From assembly GCF_900290235.1 (NCBI RefSeq), contig NZ_OLMK01000073.1, positions 1-64,000 on the forward strand: a stretch of DNA of 64,000 bases. The letters are read 5' to 3'. Numbering within the stretch: the first letter of the stretch is position 1; the number at the start of each line of letters is the position of its first letter. This DNA is from Streptomyces sp. MA5143a. Its GTDB lineage: Bacteria > Actinomycetota > Actinomycetes > Streptomycetales > Streptomycetaceae. Under the pieces are notes generated by a model. The model had not been told where the DNA came from, made no database searches, and was given only the letters and a program-made list of their open reading frames with translations. The position numbers were made by a program, and so were the translations under genes. Positions 54,026 to 62,595 of the stretch are shown one piece after another.

Positions 54026-56128
54026 TCAGGACTTCGGGCGGAACGTTTTGGTGAACGTCCGCCAGGTGTTCTTGCGCAGCTCGCCGCTCCACTCGGACGC
54101 CTTGGCCGTGTACATCAGCGCGTACCCCTGCTGCCCGTCGACCACGAAACCGCGGTCGATCGACCGGTACTTCGTCCCGCTCTCCACATAGGTGAACTCC
54201 CAGTCGGCCGTGTTCCAGCCCCGGTAGTTGACCGCCTCTATGCGGATCCGGTCGTACTGCGCGCGGGTCATGTACTGCTCTTGGTTCTTCCAGTCGGCGA
54301 CCGGGTCGTCCTTCGGGGTGTTCGTCCATCCCACGAGCAGCTTCTGCCCGTCGGGCCCGGCGAACCGCGCGCCCGCCGCGCCCGTGGACTGGTACTTCCA
54401 CCCGTCGGGCAGTCCGATGGAGAAGCCCTGGCCGCTCTTGTACGTCTCGGCGGAGATGTCCTTCGAGGACCCGGAGCCGCCGGAACCGCCGGAACCGCTC
54501 GACGTGTCGGAGTCGGTGGACGGCGAGTTGTCCGTGGAGTCGTCCGACTCCGTGGCCTCCTCGGAGGTCTCACCGTCCGGGCTGGGGACCGAACCCGCGT
54601 CCTGGTCCTCGCCGTTCTTGTCCTTGTCCTTGTCCTTGTCCTTGGCGGCGCCGTCCGAGGAAGTCCCGCTGGACACGGCGGCCTTGGTGCCGGCGCCCTT
54701 GCTGTTGTCGGTGCTGCCGTCGCGGCTGAACACGAACGCCAGTACGGTCCCGAGGACCACCAGCGCCACGGCCACGGCGATGAACGCGAGCGTCCGCCGC
54801 GAGACCACATCCGTGATCGGCGCCCTGGGCACGGGCCGCGGCGGCAGGTCCGGCGGCGGCACCTGCGGCCACCCCGAGGCGCTCCCGGCCTTCGCGGCGC
54901 CGGCCGCCGCGGTCCCGGCGGCGGTCCCCGACGAGAGCCCGACCGACGCGGACTTCGTGGTCACGGCCGTGGCCGACTCCGCGGGCTTGGCAGGCGTGGC
55001 AGGTGTGGCGGGCGGCGCGGCCGGGGTCGGGGTCGGCGCGGCCGCGGCGGACGCGCTGCCGGACGTGCTCGGCGTGGCGGACGCGGCAGCGGCCACCCCC
55101 GTCTCGGGCGCGCCCTTGCGCATGGACCAGCGAGGCGCGCGAGACCGCTCCCCGGCCTCGTCGCCCCGCTTGGTCCCGAGCGCGCCGAACCCGCCCTTCT
55201 TGGGCCGCTCCTGAGGCACCACCGGCAGCGGCACGAGCTGCGTCGCGTCCAGCGGCGCGGCGTCCTTCGGGTCCGGCGCGTGGATGAGCGTGTTGAGCAT
55301 CGCCCGCGCGCCCGCGTCGTCGAGTCGCCGCTCGGGGTCCTTGGTGAGCAGTCCGAAGATGACGTCCTTCAGCGGCCCGCCACGCTTCGGCTCCGGGACC
55401 GGCTCGGTCATCACCGCGGTCAGCGTCGCTATGGCCGACCCCTTGTCGTACGGCGGTACGCCCTCGACCGCCGCGTACAGCAGACCGCCGAGCGACCACA
55501 GGTCCGCCGCGGGGCCGGGCTTGTGCCCGCGCGCCCGCTCCGGCGAGATGTACGAGGGGGCGCCCACGAGCATGCCGGTCGAGGTGATGGACGGGTCGCC
55601 CTCGACCTGCGCGATACCGAAGTCGGTGAGGACGACCCGGCCGTCATGCTTGTCGATCAGCACGTTCGACGGCTTCACGTCCCGGTGCAGGATGCCCTCG
55701 CGGTGCGCGGCGCGCAGCACGTCGAGGATCGCGAGCCCCACCTCGGCGGCGCGCCTCGGTTCGAGGACCCCGTCCTCACGGATGACCTCGGCGAGCGACT
55801 TGCCCTCGACGAGTTCCATCACGATCCACGGCCGGTCGTCCTCATGGACGACGTCGAACACCGTCACCGCGCCGTTGTTGCGGATCCGTGCGATCGCCTT
55901 GGCCTCGCGCAGTGTGCGCGTGATCAGCCGCCGCTTCTCGTCCGCGTCGATGCTCGACGGGAACCGCAGCTCCTTGATGGCGACCGTACGGCCCAGCGTC
56001 TCGTCCTTGGCACGCCACACCGTGCCCATGCCGCCGCGACCGAGCACCCCTCCCAGCCGGTACCGCCCGGCGAGGAGACGTGCGTCCTTGTCCTGACGGG
56101 ATTCCCCAGCCCGCTCCGCCTCCGACAT
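54026..56128 (-). CDS. membrane Ser/Thr protein kinase
   Basis: 700 aa from the ATG at 56128, preceded by GAGGGGA. Kinase: LGRGGMG, VAIKEL, HRDVKPSN, DFGIAQV, SPERARG. The linker is long and rich in Ala, Pro, Ser and Thr (about residues 290-460). A helix (LAFIAVAVALVVLGTVLAFVFS) is followed by an acidic stalk with a KDKDKDK run, then SGSGGSGGSGS and a domain with LPDGWKYQ and DWEFTYVESG. First gene of the kinase run in the direction of transcription. Confidence 0.9.
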   Translation of the reverse strand: MSEAERAGESRQDKDARLLAGRYRLGGVLGRGGMGTVWRAKDETLGRTVAIKELRFPSSIDADEKRRLITRTLREAKAIARIRNNGAVTVFDVVHEDDRPWIVMELVEGKSLAEVIREDGVLEPRRAAEVGLAILDVLRAAHREGILHRDVKPSNVLIDKHDGRVVLTDFGIAQVEGDPSITSTGMLVGAPSYISPERARGHKPGPAADLWSLGGLLYAAVEGVPPYDKGSAIATLTAVMTEPVPEPKRGGPLKDVIFGLLTKDPERRLDDAGARAMLNTLIHAPDPKDAAPLDATQLVPLPVVPQERPKKGGFGALGTKRGDEAGERSRAPRWSMRKGAPETGVAAAASATPSTSGSASAAAAPTPTPAAPPATPATPAKPAESATAVTTKSASVGLSSGTAAGTAAAGAAKAGSASGWPQVPPPDLPPRPVPRAPITDVVSRRTLAFIAVAVALVVLGTVLAFVFSRDGSTDNSKGAGTKAAVSSGTSSDGAAKDKDKDKDKNGEDQDAGSVPSPDGETSEEATESDDSTDNSPSTDSDTSSGSGGSGGSGSSKDISAETYKSGQGFSIGLPDGWKYQSTGAAGARFAGPDGQKLLVGWTNTPKDDPVADWKNQEQYMTRAQYDRIRIEAVNYRGWNTADWEFTYVESGTKYRSIDRGFVVDGQQGYALMYTAKASEWSGELRKNTWRTFTKTFRPKS

Positions 56129-56503
56129 GCGTCCCCTCATGCAACCCGCCCTGACAGAGCCTCCATTGTCACCCACCCGCCAAGCGCCCCTCGCCCAGGG
56201 TGCCCTTCAACCGGCCACCGCATCTCCCCAGACCCTCACTCCGCCCACCCACACTTCACGGCCGGGTCGGGCATAGTCGGCCCGTCGGCCCGGTCCACGC
56301 ACCCCGTCCGGCGTGCGGGGAAGCGCTTCTGAGGCGTCGGACGGGGTTCCCGGGCACGCCCTCGGAGGCGGGCCGGGGCGGCACGACAGGGACGGCGAAA
56401 ACCAGCCAGCACAGGCTCGGCACGTCGGGCCGCCCCGGAGTCGACCCCCGCCCCGGCGCCGCCCGGGGTCGTCCCGCATGATGTGCCGCGACAGGAAGAA
56501 CCG
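56129..56503. other. 375-bp divergent promoter region
   Basis: Between the last kinase gene and the serine hydrolase. No additional gene is visible and I could not choose promoter boxes. Confidence 0.4.
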
Positions 56504-57664
56504 ATGCCACCGACCAGGACACTCATGACACTCAGGAAGCCCATGGCGCACCTGGCCGTCCCCGTGGCCCTGTTCCTCCTGGCCGTGGCCCCGACGTCCT
56601 CCCGGGCGCAGGTCGCGACGGGCACGGACGCCGTCCTCCCCCTCCTGGTCACCCGGGGTCACGCCCCCGCTGCCGCCCTCCTCACCGACGCCCCGTCCGG
56701 TACCCGTTACGCCCACGCCGAGGCGGAAGACGGGGCCGAGGCCGAAGTCGGCCGAGATGGCCCGCCCGAGCAGAGGCCCGAGCCGCTCCGTCGCGCCGAC
56801 CACTTCCGGGCGGGCAGCATCACCAAGACGTTCATCGCCACCGTCGTGCTCCAACTGGCCGCGGAACACCGGCTGTCGCTGTCGGACTCGGTGGAGGACC
56901 ACCTGCCGGGCCTGGTCCGAGGCGAGGGCGGGGGCGAGGGCGCGGGCCGGGGCGACGACGGGCGCCGCATCACCCTGCGCGCACTGCTCACGCACACCAG
57001 CGGCCTCGCCGACTTCACGGCGGTCACCAGGGGAACCACCCCCGTGACCCCGCGTCAGGCCGTACGCCTCGCGCTCGCCCTCCCCCCGGCCGTCCCCGGC
57101 CGCTTCTCCTACTCGAACACCAACTACGTACTGCTGGGCCTGGTCATCGAGCAGGTCACCGGCAACTCCTACGCCACCGAGGCCGAGCGCCGCGTCATCG
57201 CGCCCCTCCGTCTGACGGGCACGTCCTTTCCGGGTGCCCGCTCCTCATTGCCGGAGCCGCACGGCCGCGCCTACTCCGCCGACGGCTCCGACGTCACCGA
57301 CCTCGACCCGCGCGCGGCCGGGGCGGCCGGGGAACTCGTCACCACGCTGCCCGACGTGAACCGCTTCTACGGCGCCCTGCTCGGCGGCGACCTCCTGCGT
57401 CCCCGTCAGCTCCGCGAGATGCTCGACACCGGGACCGCGCACGGCGCGTACGGCATGGGCCTCTACCCGGTGAGGCTGCCGTGCGGCACCACGGTGTGGG
57501 GACACAACGGCCGGATCGCCGGCAGCTATGTGCGCACCGCCGCCACCGTCGACGGCCGTCACGTGCTCACCTACCGCGTGAACACGGACGCGCCCGAGGA
57601 CCCCGACCTGGAACCGGCGCTGCTCGCCGCCGAGTTCTGCCCCCGCACCGCACCAAGGCCATAG
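56504..57664 (+). CDS. secreted serine hydrolase, beta-lactamase/D,D-carboxypeptidase family
   Basis: 386 aa from the ATG at 56504 (AGGAAGA upstream; a GTG 21 nt before it would swallow this site). Signal peptide KPMAHLAVPVALFLLAVAP. Active-site motifs of class C-like enzymes: SxxK in GSITKTF, YxN in FSYSNTNY, and HxG in WGHNGRIAG. Typical for Streptomyces R61-type D-alanyl-D-alanine carboxypeptidases and esterases. It likely trims wall peptides, and its place next to the kinase block, which is tied to wall synthesis in related species, fits. A 16-bp tandem repeat follows the stop. Confidence 0.88.
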   Translation: MPPTRTLMTLRKPMAHLAVPVALFLLAVAPTSSRAQVATGTDAVLPLLVTRGHAPAAALLTDAPSGTRYAHAEAEDGAEAEVGRDGPPEQRPEPLRRADHFRAGSITKTFIATVVLQLAAEHRLSLSDSVEDHLPGLVRGEGGGEGAGRGDDGRRITLRALLTHTSGLADFTAVTRGTTPVTPRQAVRLALALPPAVPGRFSYSNTNYVLLGLVIEQVTGNSYATEAERRVIAPLRLTGTSFPGARSSLPEPHGRAYSADGSDVTDLDPRAAGAAGELVTTLPDVNRFYGALLGGDLLRPRQLREMLDTGTAHGAYGMGLYPVRLPCGTTVWGHNGRIAGSYVRTAATVDGRHVLTYRVNTDAPEDPDLEPALLAAEFCPRTAPRP

Positions 57665-57689
57665 GCACGGGAGTGCCGCTCGCTCCGTC

Positions 57690-57747
57690 CAGCGGCACGT
57701 TGCTACAGCGGTGCGTTGCTACAGCGGCACGTTGTTACAGCGGCACG
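57690..57747. repeat. 16-bp tandem repeats (CAGCGGCACGTTGCTA), 3.6 copies
   Basis: The array lies between two convergent genes and extends into the last codons of glpD: the third copy's TTA supplies the glpD stop (57735-57737). Units differ at one or two bases. Confidence 0.75.
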
Positions 57748-59441
57748 ATGTCCGGTGCGCCCAACCGCGCCGCGTCGGCCGTCAGGTCGTCCGGCTGGCG
57801 CTGCGACTCCCGCTCGGCCTCCACCCTCTTCTCGTAGTGCTGGACCTCCCGCTCGATCTGGCCCTTGTCCCAGCCGAGCACCGGCGCCATCAGCTCCGCC
57901 GCCTCACGCGCACTGCGTGTGCCCCGGTCGAAGGTCTCGATGGAGATCCGGGTGCGCCGGGTGAGCACGTCGTCGAGGTGGCGCGCGCCCTCGTGGGAGG
58001 CCGCGTAGACGATCTCGGCCCGCAGATAGTCGTCGGCGGCCTGGAGCGGCTCGGCCAGGGAGGGGTCGTCGGCGATGAGGTCGAGGATCTCCTCGGTCGC
58101 GGACCCGTACCGGTTCAACAGGTGCTCCACGCGCACCACATGGAGCCCGGTGCCGGCCGCGATCCGCGCCCGCGCGTTCCACAGGGCCCGGTACCCCTCG
58201 GCACCCAGCAGCGGCACGTCCTCGGTGACGCACTCGGCGACCCGCTGGTCGAGCCCGTGCACGGCGGCGTCCACCGCGTCCTTCGCCATGACCCGGTACG
58301 TCGTGTACTTGCCGCCGGCCACGACCACCAGCCCCGGCGCGGAGTGGGCGACGGTGTGTTCGCGCGAGAGCTTGCTGGTCGCCTCCGACTCCCCGGCGAG
58401 AAGCGGTCGGAGCCCGGCGTACACGCCCTGCACGTCGTCACGGGTGAGCGGCACCGCGAGGACGGAGTTCACCTGCTCCAGCAGGTAGTCGATGTCCGCG
58501 CTGGACGCCGCCGGATGGGCCTTGTCCAGGTCCCAGCCGGTGTCGGTGGTGCCCACGATCCAGTGCCGGCCCCAGGGGATGACGAACAGCACGGACTTCT
58601 CGGTCCGCAGGATCAGCCCGGTCGTGGAGTGGATCCGGTCCTTGGGTACGACCAGATGGATGCCCTTGGACGCCCGCACATGGAACTGGCCGCGTTCCCC
58701 GACCATCGCCTGGGTGTCGTCGGTCCACACCCCGGTGGCGTTCACAACCTGCTTGGCGCGGATCTCGTACTCACCGCCCCCCTCGACGTCCCGCACCCTG
58801 GCGCCGACGACCCGCTCGCCCTCGCGCAGGAACCCCGTGACGCGCGCGCGGTTGGCGACCTTCGCGCCGTAGGAGGCGGCCGTGCGCACCAGGGTGGCCA
58901 CGTAGCGGGCGTCGTCCATCTGGGCGTCGTAGTACTGGAGGGCTCCGACCAGCGCGTCCTTCTTGAGGCAGGGCGCTATGCGCAGGGCGCGGCGGCGGCT
59001 GAGATGGCGGTGCAGGGGCAGTCCCCGGCCGTGGCTGCGGGCCATCGACATCCCGTCGTACAGGGCGACGCCGGATCCCGCGTAGAACCGCTCCCAGCCC
59101 TTGTGCTGCAAGGGGTAGAGGAACGGCACGGGCTTCACCAGATGGGGTGCGAGGCGCTCCAGGAGGAGCCCTCGCTCCTTCAGGGCCTCCCTGACGAGGG
59201 CGAAGTCGAGCATCTCCAGATAGCGCAGGCCGCCGTGGATGAGTTTGCTCGACCTGCTCGACGTGCCCGACGCCCAGTCACGCGCCTCGACGAGGCCCGT
59301 GGACAGGCCGCGCGTCACGGCGTCCAGGGCCGTGCCCGCACCGACCACGCCACCACCCACGACCAGCACGTCCAGCTCGCGCTCGGCCATACCCGCCAGT
59401 GACTCGGCGCGCTGTGCCGGTCCCAGTGCCGCTGTCCTCAC
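57735..59441 (-). CDS. glpD: aerobic glycerol-3-phosphate dehydrogenase
   Basis: 568 aa from a GTG with GGGAGG 5 nt upstream. FAD motif VVGGGVVGAGTALDAV (about residues 27-42) and the family signatures GTSSRSSKLIHGGLRYLE and WGRHWIVGTTDT. The C-terminal cap domain (about 400-550) is present, so the protein is full length. It oxidises glycerol-3-phosphate to dihydroxyacetone phosphate at the membrane, passing electrons to quinone. glpF and glpK are not in the window, so it is apart from the usual glp operon. Confidence 0.95.
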   Translation of the reverse strand: MRTAALGPAQRAESLAGMAERELDVLVVGGGVVGAGTALDAVTRGLSTGLVEARDWASGTSSRSSKLIHGGLRYLEMLDFALVREALKERGLLLERLAPHLVKPVPFLYPLQHKGWERFYAGSGVALYDGMSMARSHGRGLPLHRHLSRRRALRIAPCLKKDALVGALQYYDAQMDDARYVATLVRTAASYGAKVANRARVTGFLREGERVVGARVRDVEGGGEYEIRAKQVVNATGVWTDDTQAMVGERGQFHVRASKGIHLVVPKDRIHSTTGLILRTEKSVLFVIPWGRHWIVGTTDTGWDLDKAHPAASSADIDYLLEQVNSVLAVPLTRDDVQGVYAGLRPLLAGESEATSKLSREHTVAHSAPGLVVVAGGKYTTYRVMAKDAVDAAVHGLDQRVAECVTEDVPLLGAEGYRALWNARARIAAGTGLHVVRVEHLLNRYGSATEEILDLIADDPSLAEPLQAADDYLRAEIVYAASHEGARHLDDVLTRRTRISIETFDRGTRSAREAAELMAPVLGWDKGQIEREVQHYEKRVEAERESQRQPDDLTADAARLGAPDIVPL

Positions 59442-59722
59442 CGCTGCCTCCCGCTGTTTGTCGCGCCGGTCCCACCTGTCGATGCCCGTCAGGCAAGACC
59501 CTGCTCACATCCCCCTGCCCAGAATTCTGACCGGGTTGCCCGACATCGGCCACCACCCGCCCCCAGCCTGTGGACAACTCTCCGGGACGCGCGGAGAAAT
59601 ACCGTCCCCCAATCCCGCATATCGGTCATATTTACTCCTAGTCTGACATTGCGCTCGCTCGTCCAGTCCACAGGGCTTGCGCGTCTGTCCCGCTTCGGTT
59701 ACTGGGAAGGACGGCTCACGCC
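59442..59722. other. divergent control region between glpD and the sugar dehydrogenase
   Basis: 281 bp. An A/T-richer stretch (ATATCGGTCATATTTACTCC, about 59618-59637) followed by TAGTCT (-10-like) lies about 75 bp before the plus-strand gene. It could serve as its promoter; no clear -35 is seen. Confidence 0.35.
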
Positions 59723-60931
59723 ATGCCCGCAGATCTCGCCGTCATCGGACTCGGCCAGCTCGGCCTGCCGCTGGCGCAGGCCGCCGTCGCCGCCGGCATC
59801 CCCACGCTCGGTTACCGCACCGGCCCCGAACGCGGCTCCCTCACCCCCGCCGAACTGCGCCGCATGCTCGCCCGCGGCTTCAAGCCCGGCACCAGCCCCG
59901 CGGAACTCGGCCGGGTCCGCACGGCGGTCATCTGCGTCCCCGTGCCCATGGGCGCCGACGGAGCGCCGGACCTCACCCAGGTGGAGGAGGCCGCCCGGGT
60001 CCTGGCCGCCCGGCTGCGCCCGCACACCACGGTCATCCTGGAGTCACCGGTCCACCCGGGCACGACCGAGGAGTTCCTGCGCCCGCTCCTCGAAGAGGGG
60101 TCGGGGCTGCGCGCGGGCCGCGACTTCCACCTCGCCTACTCGCCCGCCCGTGTCGACCCGGGCAACCGCGACTTCGGTCCCGCGAACATCCCCAAGGTGA
60201 TCGGCGGCGTCACCCCGGCCTGCACCGAGTCGGCCGCCGCCTTCTACGGCCGGCTCACCGACAAGGTGGTACGCGCACGTGGGCCACGCGAGGCCGAGAC
60301 GGTGCAGCTGCTGGAGACCAACTACCGGCACGTCAACATCGCCCTCGTCAACGAGATGGCCGTCCTCTGCCACGACCTCGGCGTCGACCTGTGGGACGTC
60401 ATCCGCTGTGCCGAGACCAAACCGTTCGGCTTCCAGGCGTTCCGCCCGGGGCCCGGCGTGGGCGGTCACGCCCTCGCGCAGGACCTGTCGGGCCAGGCCC
60501 CGCACTCACTCCGCATGGTCGAACTGGCCCAGCGGGTCAACCACCGCATGCCCCAGTACGTCGTCCAGCGCGCCGCCACCCTCCTCAACGAGCACGGCAA
60601 GTCGGCCCGCGGAGCCCGCGTCCTCCTCCTCGGCGTCACCTACAAGCCCGACATCCCCGACCAACAGGGCACCCCCGCGGAGGAGATCGCCCGTCGTCTC
60701 CTCCAACTCGGCGCGCACGTCAGCTACCACGACCCGCACGTCCCCGCGTGGAGCGTCCTCGACCGCCCGGTCCCCCGCGCCGACTGCCTCTACGAGGCCA
60801 CCGCCGAGGCCGATCTGACGATCCTCCTCCAGCACCACCGCACCTACGACCTCCAGGGCCTCTCGGTCAAGGCCCAGCTCCTGCTGGACACCCGCGGAGC
60901 CACTCCGACGGGGGCGGCGCACAGGTTGTGA
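59723..60931 (+). CDS. nucleotide-sugar dehydrogenase homologue lacking the catalytic cysteine
   Basis: 402 aa, weak GGAAGG upstream. N-terminal NAD-binding fold IGLGQLGLPLAQAA, conserved ESPVHPGTTEE, the central YSPARVDPGNRDF and the helix LLETNYRHVNIALVNEMA as in UDP-sugar dehydrogenases of the WecC/Ugd family. The active-site loop normally reads GPGVGGHC with Cys as nucleophile; here it is GPGVGGHALAQDL, Ala in its place (GCC, about 60469-60471). The C-terminal YKPDIPDQQGTPAEEIARRL fits UDP binding. It may be inactive, or a two-electron oxidase. Its real substrate is unknown. Confidence 0.85.
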   Translation: MPADLAVIGLGQLGLPLAQAAVAAGIPTLGYRTGPERGSLTPAELRRMLARGFKPGTSPAELGRVRTAVICVPVPMGADGAPDLTQVEEAARVLAARLRPHTTVILESPVHPGTTEEFLRPLLEEGSGLRAGRDFHLAYSPARVDPGNRDFGPANIPKVIGGVTPACTESAAAFYGRLTDKVVRARGPREAETVQLLETNYRHVNIALVNEMAVLCHDLGVDLWDVIRCAETKPFGFQAFRPGPGVGGHALAQDLSGQAPHSLRMVELAQRVNHRMPQYVVQRAATLLNEHGKSARGARVLLLGVTYKPDIPDQQGTPAEEIARRLLQLGAHVSYHDPHVPAWSVLDRPVPRADCLYEATAEADLTILLQHHRTYDLQGLSVKAQLLLDTRGATPTGAAHRL

Positions 60932-61284
60932 ACGGGGCGCGCGCCACCGCCCGACACTCCGGGGCCGGTGGCAGCCGGGTCCCTGCGCAGGTACCGTACG
61001 ACCCAGGTGGAGCCCACCGCAGCGGCTACTGCGGCAGGCTCCTGGATGGTTCACGGAGTGTCCGCCCCTAGTTCTTGTGGGGGCGGCCGCTCACCATCCG
61101 AAAAGCCGCAAGATCCACCTCCTCCGGCACTGCACCATCCGAAGACGGAGTCGGTCCCAGCGGGTGGGCTTGCGGTGACGTAGAAGAACCGGGGCGCCGA
61201 TCACGATCGCTATCAGCCCACATTCGCCCCGAACGCAACCGCCCCCACCGCAACCCACGCCCCCACCAGCCCCTGGGCACACGA
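60932..61284. other. 353-bp intergenic region before the guaB3 terminator
   Basis: No gene seen. Small ORFs on both strands have no ribosome-binding sites. Confidence 0.4.
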
Positions 61285-61324
61285 AGAGGGGCCCGGCTGC
61301 CCCCGTGGGCGGTCGGGCCCCTCT
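61285..61324 (-). terminator. terminator after guaB3
   Basis: Perfect 11-bp stem AGAGGGGCCCG/CGGGCCCCTCT with an 18-nt loop, 28 bp beyond the guaB3 stop. Confidence 0.65.
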
Positions 61325-61352
61325 CTCCGCTCAAGTCGAGCGCGGTGTCAGT

Positions 61353-62477
61353 TCACCGCTTGTGCTGCGAGTCGGCGATCGTCACCTCGACGCGCTGGAA
61401 CTCCTTCAGCTCGCTGTACCCGGTGGTGGCCATGGCCCTGCGCAGCGCGCCGAAGAGGTTCATCGAGCCGTCGGGCGTGTGCGAGGGTCCGGTCAGGACC
61501 TCCTCGATCGTGCCCACGGTGCCGAGGTCGACCTTCTTGCCGCGCGGCAGCTCCTCGTTCACCGCCTCCATGCCCCAGTGGTGCCCCTTGCCGGGCGCGT
61601 CCGTGGCGCGGGCCAGCGGGGAGCCCATCATCACCGCGTCGGCGCCACAGGCGATCGCCTTGGGGAGGTCGCCGGACCAGCCGACACCGCCGTCGGCGAT
61701 GACGTGCACGTACCGGCCGCCGGACTCGTCCATGTAGTCGCGGCGGGCCGCGGCCACGTCGGCCACCGCCGTCGCCATCGGGACCTGGATGCCCAGCACG
61801 TTCCGCGTGGTGTGGGCGGCACCGCCGCCGAAGCCGACGAGGACACCGGCCGCGCCGGTCCGCATCAGGTGCAGCGCCGCCGTGTACGTGGCACAGCCGC
61901 CGACGATCACCGGGACGTCCAGCTCGTAGATGAACTGCTTCAGGTTCAGCGGCTCGTGCGAGCCGGAGACGTGCTCCGCCGACACGGTCGTCCCGCGGAT
62001 GACGAAGATGTCGACGCCCGCGTCCACGACGGCCTTGGAGAACTGGGCCGTGCGCTGCGGGGAGAGCGCCGCCGCGGTGACCACTCCGGAGTCGCGCACC
62101 TCCTTGATGCGCTGCCCGATCAGCTCCTCCTTGATGGGAGCCGCGTAGATCTCCTGGAGGCGGCGGGTCGCGGCCTCGTCGGGCATGCCGGTGATCTCGT
62201 CGAGCAGCGGCTGCGGGTCCTCGTACCGCGTCCACAGACCTTCGAGGTTCAGTACGCCGAGGCCGCCCATCTCGCCGATGCGGATCGCGGTGGCCGGGGA
62301 GACGACCGAGTCCATCGGGGCGGCCAGGAAGGGCAGCTCGAAGCGGTAGGCGTCGATCTGCCAGGCGATCGAGACCTCCTTCGGGTCGCGCGTACGACGG
62401 CTGGGGACGACGGCGATGTCGTCGAAGGCGTACGCCCGGCGGCCGCGCTTGCCGCGCCCGATCTCGATCTCAGTCAC
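61353..62477 (-). CDS. guaB3: IMP dehydrogenase-related protein GuaB3 (probable GMP reductase)
   Basis: 374 aa from a GTG, the usual GuaB3 length, starting MTEIEIGRGKRGRRAYAFDDIAVVPSR without any CBS domains. The (beta/alpha)8 core has PFLAAPMDSVVSP, a GGCATYTAALHLMRTG stretch (site of the catalytic Cys loop) and the later FGGGAAHTT nucleotide loop. GuaB3 was long called an IMPDH paralogue; recent work supports GMP reductase activity in actinobacteria, turning GMP back to IMP. It lies directly downstream of guaB with 118 bp between, including a hairpin, so it is probably transcribed separately or partly by read-through. Confidence 0.92.
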   Translation of the reverse strand: MTEIEIGRGKRGRRAYAFDDIAVVPSRRTRDPKEVSIAWQIDAYRFELPFLAAPMDSVVSPATAIRIGEMGGLGVLNLEGLWTRYEDPQPLLDEITGMPDEAATRRLQEIYAAPIKEELIGQRIKEVRDSGVVTAAALSPQRTAQFSKAVVDAGVDIFVIRGTTVSAEHVSGSHEPLNLKQFIYELDVPVIVGGCATYTAALHLMRTGAAGVLVGFGGGAAHTTRNVLGIQVPMATAVADVAAARRDYMDESGGRYVHVIADGGVGWSGDLPKAIACGADAVMMGSPLARATDAPGKGHHWGMEAVNEELPRGKKVDLGTVGTIEEVLTGPSHTPDGSMNLFGALRRAMATTGYSELKEFQRVEVTIADSQHKR

Positions 62478-62537
62478 GTGTGTGGCCTTTCCCTGAAGCG
62501 TTCAGCGTCTTCCAGTATCGCCGACGGGCACGACGAA

Positions 62538-62564
62538 GGCGGCCCCGGATGCACCGGGGCCGCC
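62538..62564 (-). terminator. hairpin between guaB and guaB3
   Basis: Perfect 11-bp stem GGCGGCCCCGG/CCGGGGCCGCC with a 5-nt loop, about 32 bp past the guaB stop. It is probably the guaB terminator. Confidence 0.75.
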
Positions 62565-62595
62565 CTCACCAGGTCCGTTGTCCACCTACGGCTGT

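Noticed and set aside
54700..54730. TTGTCGGTG on the plus strand
   Set aside because: Within a kinase gene and followed by GCGGCT rather than TANNNT; chance match.
51569..56332. 1587-codon open frame on the plus strand across the pseudokinase and kinase genes
   Set aside because: Antisense to clear kinase domains, Arg/Gly/His-rich, no start signal; a GC-bias shadow.
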